Shown here one piece after another: positions 44,740-51,131 of a stretch of 64,000 nucleotides of DNA (within the stretch, counting starts at the first letter, position 1; each line of letters starts with the position of its first letter). The translations under genes were made by a program, and so were the position numbers. The notes beneath the pieces were generated by a model. That model searched no databases. It worked only from the letters and a program-made list of their open reading frames with translations, and was not told where the DNA came from. Source of the DNA: Pirellulales bacterium (GTDB lineage Bacteria > Planctomycetota > Planctomycetia > Pirellulales > JADZDJ01). The stretch is from the NCBI GenBank assembly GCA_020851115.1, contig JADZDJ010000224.1, forward strand, positions 1-64,000. Direction: 5' to 3'.

Positions 44740-45914
44740 TAACAGCAGGACCTTTGTCCTGCGGTCGTCGGTGGTGCTAACGTACCGTTGAGACCTCTCG
44801 ATTGGGCAGTACACCCGGTAAACCTGCAACCAACAGGCTAAGGGGATGGTCTAACCAGCCATCATGTGCTGTGCCAGTAGAGCCGGATGCCATGCGAGTG
44901 GCTTGTCCGTGCTCGACGGAGGCTCGCTGAAGTAAACTCACTGGATTTGTATTCCAGTGTCCAATCTCAGCGTTCTATCCGATAGCATTTGGCTCCGGTG
45001 CCGGCACTTGCGGCCGGCACGTGGAATGGGGGCGATGCGGACATTCCCCGGTGCGTGTACATCGGGGTCGTCATGTTGCAAAGTCGGTGAGCGGTCGCAA
45101 GGCTGCAAATCCGCCTGCGGGCTTCGAGCCTGCCTGAAAGGGCAGGTTCGTTGAACGCGTGCCGGCGTGGGGAGCCTTCGGCTGGTGACAGCCGGAGCCG
45201 GACCTAGATCAGGTTCGGGGACTGCGGGCAAATCCCGCGGCCGTGAAGAGCTCAACCATGAAAGGCCCGCAAGGGCTTGCCGGTAAGAATCTTGGGAGAC
45301 GCTGCCGAAAACGCTGTTTGGGAGCCACGCGGTGGCCCTAGGAGCGGCGAAAAGCGGTGATCGGAGGGTAAGGGGTAGCTTCTGTGTTCTGACCCCTGAA
45401 ATAGCCAATTCTGGCCTTCTGGCCAACTGGCTGAAACTATGGCGGGCGGGATCCCGCACATACGGCCACTTGCCTGAGGGATAACACCCTCTAGCCACGT
45501 GACCCAAGATTCGGAGTGCATGACTAACGCAGGAAGGAGTTGAGCGGCCGGCTTGGTCGCCGGTGCCCGCCTTGGTCAGGCGGGTGTTTGAAATGCTCAA
45601 CTCTGGGAGTGGGGCCTGAGTAGAAGCTGGCGCGGAGCATGGTTTCAACCATGTACCGACCTGGGCGGTGTACGCGGCAGGCAGTCGCGGCCCGTTGGCG
45701 TGTTACGGGTGGTGCCGGGCACAAGTGCCACAACGAAAGGGCTGACTGGTCAATAGGCCAATCGAGAGGTCGGGCGGCTGGGGTGTTGCCCTGGTTGCCC
45801 ATAATCCGTGGTGGATGCGGTAGCGGCCGAAATCGGCATCTCGGGAGAGGTGTCGCTTGCGGTAGCGGCCGGCGATGTTCGTGACGTGTGCCTTCGGCAT
45901 GCGTCGGTTTTTCT
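44740..45914 (+). ncRNA. Candidate large structured non-coding RNA (about 1.2 kb)
   Basis: The stretch holds no ORF with a plausible start and protein-like composition, yet it is dense in perfect short stems. Examples are 44745-44762 (7 bp), 44939-44959 (7 bp), 44998-45020 (8 bp), 45046-45067 (8 bp), 45129-45146, 45224-45238, 45262-45278 (CCC-GCAA-GGG, a GNRA loop), 45324-45336, 45371-45397, 45403-45432 (two nested stems) and 45476-45491. Two regions fold as three-way junctions. GAGCC/GGCTC (44880-44884, 44921-44925) encloses two hairpins, and GAGTTGAGC/GCTCAACTC (45537-45545, 45595-45603) encloses two hairpins with the same TTGGTC loop. It ends in an intrinsic terminator on this strand. The 5' end is approximate. 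RNase P, tmRNA and group I/II intron landmarks are not seen. Large ornate RNAs of mobile DNA (GOLLD, ROOL) are the nearest concept. Confidence 0.72.
45883..45914 (+). terminator. Intrinsic terminator of the candidate RNA
   Basis: GACGTGTGCC (45883-45892), loop TTC and GGCATGCGTC (45896-45905) give a 10-bp stem with two G-T pairs, followed by GGTTTTTCT. This is a textbook rho-independent terminator for + strand transcription, though no gene precedes it. Confidence 0.85.
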
Positions 45915-45943
45915 GGAGGATTAGAGCGGAACGCCTATGAATT

Positions 45944-45981
45944 GGCGGGGTCGCACTGTGGAATACAGTCGCGACCCCGCC
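45944..45981. repeat. Very stable 38-nt hairpin
   Basis: GGCGGGGTCGC (45944-45954) pairs with GCGACCCCGCC (45971-45981). ACTGT and ACAGT extend the stem to 16 bp with a one-base bulge and the loop GGAAT. There is no T-run. It lies 30 bp after the terminator of the candidate RNA. Confidence 0.65.
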
Positions 45982-46138
45982 AAGCGGCCGCTGGTCGAGG
46001 TTTCCTGCACCGACTTCGGTCGATGCCTGAGCCGTCGCCTGATTTGTAGCCAGGTGCGGTCTCGGTAAAGGGAAAGGTTCTGCTCAAATTGGCGGCGTGG
46101 GGCTGGCCGAGAACAGCCCCAACTTTGACTATCGCATA

Positions 46139-46480
46139 TCAGAATGGGACTTCCTCGTCGTCATCCTCATCGTCATCCCACGGGTCGTGGGAAAAGCCTT
46201 CGGTGTACTCAGGGGCCTCGCCATTCTCTTCAGCATCCACGGGCCAGGCGTCGTTAGAAGTGAGGGCTGGCGGCTGCGGGTCAAGCTTATTGAGCCGCTG
46301 TTCAAGCTCTCGAATGCGAATTTCCAGGAGCTTCAAGCGAAGCGTTAGAGCGGCGTTGACGGGAACGCACTGCTCCAAAACGAGTTGCTCGATAAGGGGC
46401 AGGATCTTTTTCGGAATCTGCTTGCGAATGTTTTCGTCTTCCAGTGGAGCAAAACGCTCGGCTCGTGACTTGCGGGGCAT
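46139..46480 (-). CDS. Small coiled-coil protein with acidic tail
   Basis: The protein has 113 residues, and CGGAGAAAC precedes the ATG. A basic start (MPRKSRAERF) is followed by a long amphipathic helix (about 20-65, with LRLKLLEIRIRELEQRL) and a tail very rich in Asp/Glu (DDDEDDDEE). I recognise no family. The layout suggests an oligomer that contacts DNA or a basic partner. Confidence 0.7.
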   Translation of the reverse strand: MPRKSRAERFAPLEDENIRKQIPKKILPLIEQLVLEQCVPVNAALTLRLKLLEIRIRELEQRLNKLDPQPPALTSNDAWPVDAEENGEAPEYTEGFSHDPWDDDEDDDEEVPF

Positions 46481-46643
46481 GGTGGTTTCTCCGTAAACCG
46501 TGGGGAATGGGGTCGGCTTCTTAATAGATTACGGGCGGAAGGGTGAAGGATCAACGGGTGCCCATCTTCCCTGATTCGCCTTCGGATTGGGGAATTTATG
46601 CGAACGGCAGAAGCACCGGGGGGGCACGGGGCGAATAGCGGTT

Positions 46644-47363
46644 ATGGAGTACCGTTGTGCCGCGGGGTCGATTTCCGGTTTTGTTCAGCAGTTGGTAAGC
46701 TGCTACCTACCGCATGGTTACTGGTTCTACGTCTCGGGGGTGATTCCCTACGGTAAGGTTCCGGAAGAAGTCGACGAAAAGCTCATTGCCAAGTATGGCA
46801 TTGGCATGTCGCGAACGTCCCGGGCACGTCGGAAGGCGGTGGGGATTGCCAACGTCCATTACCTCCGATATCAGCGGCGGTTTGTGCTCCTGGCCACGCA
46901 TGGATTCCATCCTTTCTACGATGAGGAAGCCCGGAGCATCCGCGACGTTCGCCGGATTCCGATCCGGTTCGAGGGGTATTCGATTTCGGTGGTTCGGGGC
47001 GGATTCAAGCGAAAGAAAGAGGGGGAGGCCGCCGCAATCCGAGATAATCGCTGGCGAGTGCGTGTCCAGATCGACCGGGAGTGGTACAAGGGACTCAAGG
47101 CGTACTTCATGGATGTTGCCTTACTTCGGGCTCCTGAGGCTCTGGCGGCGGAATTGTACGGCTTGCCATACGAACCGTACGCTCCCGTCCGCCAGCAATT
47201 GCTTAATATAGTACGCTACATCAATCGCCGTAGAGAAGCCGCCAGTCTGGAGCCAATCAGCCCGATGGTTCTGCGGTTTCGCCGTCGTATCGTCCGGCCG
47301 TTTGAACCGTTCGCGGCGGAATCTTCTACGGTCGCCGACATCTTGAAAATGAGCAGCGGCTAA
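46644..47363 (+). CDS. Conserved hypothetical protein of mobile DNA
   Basis: The 239-residue protein starts at the ATG at 46644 (MEYRCAAG). It is basic with many aromatic residues (HGYWFYVSGVIPYGK, RYQRRFVLLATHG) and a C-terminal helix-rich part. RRK/RxR clusters suggest nucleic-acid contact. No catalytic motif is recognised. The weak Shine-Dalgarno leaves the start slightly uncertain. It is divergent from the 46139 gene. Confidence 0.7.
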   Translation: MEYRCAAGSISGFVQQLVSCYLPHGYWFYVSGVIPYGKVPEEVDEKLIAKYGIGMSRTSRARRKAVGIANVHYLRYQRRFVLLATHGFHPFYDEEARSIRDVRRIPIRFEGYSISVVRGGFKRKKEGEAAAIRDNRWRVRVQIDREWYKGLKAYFMDVALLRAPEALAAELYGLPYEPYAPVRQQLLNIVRYINRRREAASLEPISPMVLRFRRRIVRPFEPFAAESSTVADILKMSSG

Positions 47364-47495
47364 TTTTTTTTGGGGGGGCTATTGCCAAATGAAAATCCGC
47401 CGCTATCATAGATGTACGCATGTCACCTTCCGGCCGTTTTCATCTGGACTGTCTCGCCTCGGCTCCCGTGCCGCCTTTGCTGGCATCGGTCGGCC

Positions 47496-48023
47496 ATGAG
47501 CACACTTTCCAATCAGAATTTCGGCCTAGTGATTGCCTACCTGTTGCCCGGATTCGTGACGTTGTCAGGCTTCAGTTATTTTTCGCCAACGGTGGCGGGT
47601 TGGATTACCGCTTCACATCAAGACGCCCCGACGGTTGCGGGTTTCATGTACGTCACCTTGGCTTCGCTAGCGGCCGGCGTTACGGTCAGTGCAGTGCGAT
47701 GGGCGATGGTCGATCAACTGCATCATGCAACCGGTTTGGTGCCGCCGGCTTGGAAGTTCGCCAATCTGGAAGGCAAGCTTCAAGGATACCTGACCCTCAT
47801 CGAGAATCACTACCGGTACTACCAGTTTTACGCCAACATGTTCATTGCCACAGCGTTCGCCTATTTTGCGAGGATTTTTGCCGAAGGGCCTGCTTTTCCA
47901 GGGCGGCTCGCGGCACACGTCGGATTCCTTGCCCTAGAAATCGTGCTGTTTGCCGGCTCACGCGACACGCTTCGCAAGTATTACAACCGGACACAGCAAT
48001 TACTCAACTCCCGCAAACCTTAG
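47496..48023 (+). CDS. Membrane protein with about four helices
   Basis: The protein has 175 residues from the ATG at 47496. Hydrophobic stretches lie near 9-30, 45-70, 115-135 and 140-160. A conserved-looking soluble loop LEGKLQGYLTLIENHYRYYQFYAN connects helices 2 and 3. No family is recognised. A Shine-Dalgarno-preceded mini-gene follows after 20 bp. Confidence 0.65.
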   Translation: MSTLSNQNFGLVIAYLLPGFVTLSGFSYFSPTVAGWITASHQDAPTVAGFMYVTLASLAAGVTVSAVRWAMVDQLHHATGLVPPAWKFANLEGKLQGYLTLIENHYRYYQFYANMFIATAFAYFARIFAEGPAFPGRLAAHVGFLALEIVLFAGSRDTLRKYYNRTQQLLNSRKP

Positions 48024-48043
48024 CCAAAGAAAGGAGCACTGCC

Positions 48044-48166
48044 ATGACCAACGGTGGTTCCCCTCACTACGTGAGTGAGGAAACGGTCAAGAAGCCTGTT
48101 TTGAAGAAACAGGCCCCGGTGGCGAAACCGAAGCCGCCCCGGGCCGCTCAAACGCAAGGTCGCTAG
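48044..48166 (+). CDS. 40-residue basic peptide
   Basis: A strong AAGGAG 9 bp upstream of the ATG and the tight spacing after the membrane-protein gene support this short gene. The peptide is Lys/Pro/Ala-rich (KKPVLKKQAPVAKPKPPRAAQ) and probably unfolded, and could bind nucleic acid. Function unknown. Confidence 0.55.
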   Translation: MTNGGSPHYVSEETVKKPVLKKQAPVAKPKPPRAAQTQGR

Positions 48167-48579
48167 CTGAGGGCGGCCTAATCACTCGGCCGGCAGCCAA
48201 CACTGGCCGGCATGATTGCCGATATCCTCACAGCCGCCGTTCCCGAATCGGGATGGCCGGCGGAGTTTCCGCGAACCCGCCGCTCAACCGGAGCCAGAAT
48301 CGCCGCTGTCGAGCTTCTTTCCGATTTCGGCCCAGCCGCCCTCTCGCGGCCAAGACTGCCGGCATTCTCCCTTTCCTGCTGGCTGATGCCGTTCTTCCGA
48401 AACTTATTCCGAGGGATTCGGAATATCGCGGCGGAATCCTGCGGCATCGTCGCCGCCCTCGCTGCTTCTACCTGTGCTCTTAGCATTGGTGTAGCGAGTG
48501 GTTGCTTATGCCCTGAATTTGAACTTTCTCGACCTCACTGGTCCTAGCCATCGCCGTCTTTGGCAAAACGGCCTCCCAG
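48167..48579. other. Gene-free stretch
   Basis: These 410 bp have frames without stops but no convincing start, ribosome site or protein-like sequence. A short inverted arrangement of GGCCGG motifs lies near 48188-48214. It separates the plasmid-like block from the defence block. Confidence 0.4.
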
Positions 48580-49491
48580 CTATTGGATTTTGGGTGGTGC
48601 CAGCGGTGATGGTGTTGCAACCCGGCTAAGGTAAGAGCCTAACTTGCTACCGAAATCCTCGCGGTAAGGGGAAACAAGGGTGCAGACCCGATTTGAGGCT
48701 ATGCTCGACACTCGCTCTGTGACGACCGAGAAAAGGCGGGTAAAGTCAACGTAGCATTCCGGCATGTTAAATGCTACATCGGCCGGAAGGTAGTAAAGGT
48801 ATGACTTCTTAAAACTCGATTCACTAAGAATGTTCTTGATACGCCCACGTGTTTCCTTCTCGCTCGACGTTGCAGGTTGCCATTCCGCCAACGCATCACG
48901 TACTCGATTGGGGAGTGTGAATGGGTCATCGCGGTCAGCCGAAAAGTCCTTTTGAAGTGTCTCTTGAAGATAGTCAACGACTGTAGTCGACTTCGCCGGA
49001 TCCTTTCTGCTTTCCTTTGAAATGGGAAACCGTTCACGAGCCAACATTTCGCCCATGGTTACGACCGGGCAGATAGCAGCGAACGGCTTTGCTGGACCGT
49101 CATTGCCACTCACATCACAGGTCTGCGATGCTAAGATGAAGTACTCGAAAAGGTCACCGTATACAACAACCATCTCCGACGGAGTTCCGTTCCTCCTTTG
49201 AAACGGCGGCACACGTCGTTCGACGGGAACTTTGGCCAGCCGCTCGATCAAGTCGGAGTAGGCGTATACGCGGCCTGGGCTCCCGGCAAGAACATGGTCC
49301 CCATGGTCGCAATCCTCGGTGCGAAGCACGCGAACCTCGTCGTCCGCGAGGGGACCTACTAGACGACTCCTGAAGATATCGCCCTGAGCCAAATGTGAAT
49401 TACAAGTATTGAAAGGAATCACGGGGCTCCATTGGAACTTGACCCATCGGAACAGTCTGCGAAGCACGCTGCTGATTATGAAGTGCCTCAT
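48580..49491 (-). CDS. Unknown protein with SQTCDV motif (third gene of cassette)
   Basis: The protein has 303 residues in the longest frame. Its ATG overlaps the stop of the preceding gene (ATGA). The first 30 residues look atypical, and a GTG near 49425 with TGGAG upstream may be the true start (IPFNTCNSHLAQGDIF). The core carries YFILASQTCDVSG, a motif seen in several uncharacterised defence-linked proteins, and the rest is mixed alpha/beta. No known catalytic set is visible. It is the last gene of a three-gene - strand cassette directly downstream of a restriction system. Confidence 0.65.
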   Translation of the reverse strand: MRHFIISSVLRRLFRWVKFQWSPVIPFNTCNSHLAQGDIFRSRLVGPLADDEVRVLRTEDCDHGDHVLAGSPGRVYAYSDLIERLAKVPVERRVPPFQRRNGTPSEMVVVYGDLFEYFILASQTCDVSGNDGPAKPFAAICPVVTMGEMLARERFPISKESRKDPAKSTTVVDYLQETLQKDFSADRDDPFTLPNRVRDALAEWQPATSSEKETRGRIKNILSESSFKKSYLYYLPADVAFNMPECYVDFTRLFSVVTERVSSIASNRVCTLVSPYREDFGSKLGSYLSRVATPSPLAPPKIQ

Positions 49492-50114
49492 GCTTCGTTG
49501 GTGTCATCGCTGCTCTCCAACCAGAGGAGTAGAGCAGCACTCGTTCGGCCGAAGCCGGGGGCTCTAGTCGGTTCAACACGTCGTAAAAAACTCGCAGAGG
49601 CACGGATTTGACCGCTTCCTACGGGTTGAGCCGCAGCCGAAAACCCGCTGAGCATAACGGCCTCGTCAATATCGAGGATCGGCTGACTGACTTCATCGTC
49701 TGCTAGCGAGCGAAGACGGTTGGTAATCGCCCTCGCTTGTAAGGGACTAGGCGGTTCAGCCGGAGCCGAGAAAGGTCCGTGAGACATGATGCCCGACGAG
49801 ACAAACACCCGGCACAATTCGACCGCAGAATCTCGGAGCAAATTGCGGCGTGCGTCATCTTGCCAATTGCTGACTTGTCCAAGAACCGCCTTCCCACGAA
49901 CGATTCTTGCCGGAATACAACATGTCACGTCCGTACTGGTCTCTCCCTTGGTCGCACGGATATCACTGGTCGTCGTACACGGACATGGTGTTGTTCCTTT
50001 TTGCCGGCTGATGCGATCAGACGAGCAGTAGCCCTTGTAGAGGTTTTCGAACGCGGCAACTGTGGAAAAATCAATTTCAGCCAGCGTCCGAGTAGATGCT
50101 TCTTTGATTGCCAT
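49488..50114 (-). CDS. Unknown protein (second gene of cassette), possible frameshift
   Basis: The protein has 208 residues from the ATG at 50114, with GGAGG inside the end of the preceding gene. A Cys-containing N-terminal half (CPCTTTSD, CCIPAR) is followed by a helical C-terminus. Near 49620 another frame takes over a more protein-like reading (PLRVFYDVLNRLEPPASAER, ending at 49400). The annotated C-terminus may therefore be a frameshift product, or the genes may overlap. I recognise no family. Confidence 0.55.
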   Translation of the reverse strand: MAIKEASTRTLAEIDFSTVAAFENLYKGYCSSDRISRQKGTTPCPCTTTSDIRATKGETSTDVTCCIPARIVRGKAVLGQVSNWQDDARRNLLRDSAVELCRVFVSSGIMSHGPFSAPAEPPSPLQARAITNRLRSLADDEVSQPILDIDEAVMLSGFSAAAQPVGSGQIRASASFLRRVEPTRAPGFGRTSAALLLWLESSDDTNEA

Positions 50115-50116
50115 TA

Positions 50117-50776
50117 TCAAGCCTCCAAATTCGATACAATCTGCCGTGTATGCTCTCGTGCCTGATTCCATTGTCCCAGCATACGCCTAATTTGGCTCAC
50201 AGAGGTCTCCCCCTGCACGTCAGAGGCGATGTCGGTGTGAAAATTGAATGCAAATTGAAATAGCTCCCTGACTCCCTCGGGCTGTTCCACCCGAAGAGGG
50301 CGAACGTCAAGCCTTAAACGAAAACCGAGCACGTCCTTGCTCATGTATCCGCCGAAGCGTGCATCTGGTTGGTCGAAAGAGGAGAATAAGAGATTATCTC
50401 GAAAAAACAACCTTCGGCAGAATTTGCTCATCTCACATGTTTCGGGTATGAAGTGCCATTGGAAGTTCAGGCCGATTGCAATATATGGCGTTTCCGGCAG
50501 AGTTTCGACGATTTTGCCCATCTTTTCGAGCACCAGTTCGCTGTGGTCAACGTCTGGTGGTAGAGGTGCAAATTGAAGTTGCTCCGGCACGACAAGCAGC
50601 ACGAACCTCGGGAGGCGGACTTGAACAATCGCTGGAGTGAACAGGGATTCTGCAACCTGCTCAAACTCGTTTTCACTGGCGATGCCATGCCGGACCAGCC
50701 AAAGCTGTGAGAACACGCTTGGATTGAACTGTCGGGCAACTGCCACGACGTTAGTGTGAATCAAACTGGTGCTCAT
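50117..50776 (-). CDS. Unknown protein (first gene of cassette)
   Basis: The protein has 219 residues from the ATG at 50776. An upstream in-frame GTG at 50821 is possible, and neither has a clear Shine-Dalgarno. It is mixed alpha/beta with a beta-rich middle (RLPRFVLLVVPEQLQF, YIAIGLNFQWHF). The pattern resembles TIGR04255-like sporadic proteins only loosely. It is followed after 2 bp by the second gene, so the three genes form one operon. Confidence 0.65.
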   Translation of the reverse strand: MSTSLIHTNVVAVARQFNPSVFSQLWLVRHGIASENEFEQVAESLFTPAIVQVRLPRFVLLVVPEQLQFAPLPPDVDHSELVLEKMGKIVETLPETPYIAIGLNFQWHFIPETCEMSKFCRRLFFRDNLLFSSFDQPDARFGGYMSKDVLGFRLRLDVRPLRVEQPEGVRELFQFAFNFHTDIASDVQGETSVSQIRRMLGQWNQAREHTRQIVSNLEA

Positions 50777-51131
50777 GTTTGGTAAGTCCCGTAGCCCAAA
50801 GTCATTCGATCCCTGATCCACTGTTAGGAACTCAAGTATTCCTGTAATTATCTACCCCAGTGGAGGAGTATTGGGTTGGATTCTATAAATATTTTCGGTT
50901 GGCGGCAAGTCCTTTAGGCCAATGGTTTCGACGCAAGGGCGACCAACTGTAACTGGTTATTCGGATGAAAATCCCTTTGCGTGAGATGGAAGCCATCTGA
51001 TTCCCACCCGTATTTACTACGCAGAGTCATTGATTTCGGTTCACCCGTCCGGAAAAGATCGGCATGCCACAAAATAACTTATCCCCTCTAAGAGCGGTAG
51101 TATGCTGCCACCTGAGAAGTGTTCCGTCACG
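50777..51131. other. Gene-free gap between cassette and restriction system
   Basis: There is no gene in these 355 bp. They must carry the promoter of the three-gene cassette, but I cannot pick one with confidence. Confidence 0.45.

Noticed and set aside
44938-45648. 236-codon open frame on the - strand inside the RNA candidate
   Set aside because: Composition is Pro/Ser/Arg/Ala-rich without domains, no ribosome site, and it lies across perfect hairpins that explain the sequence better.
45639-45884. 81-codon + strand frame at the end of the RNA candidate
   Set aside because: Gly/Arg-rich, no ribosome site, ends within the terminator stem region.
44740-45914. RNase P RNA, tmRNA or a self-splicing intron
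   Set aside because: I looked for RNase P core blocks, a tRNA-like end with tag frame, group I P7-type and group II domain V-type sequences and found none. No intron-encoded protein is near.
48212-48547. 111-codon + strand frame in the gap before the defence block
   Set aside because: Hydrophobic and Arg/Ala/Ser-rich without a ribosome site or family. Possible but not supportable.
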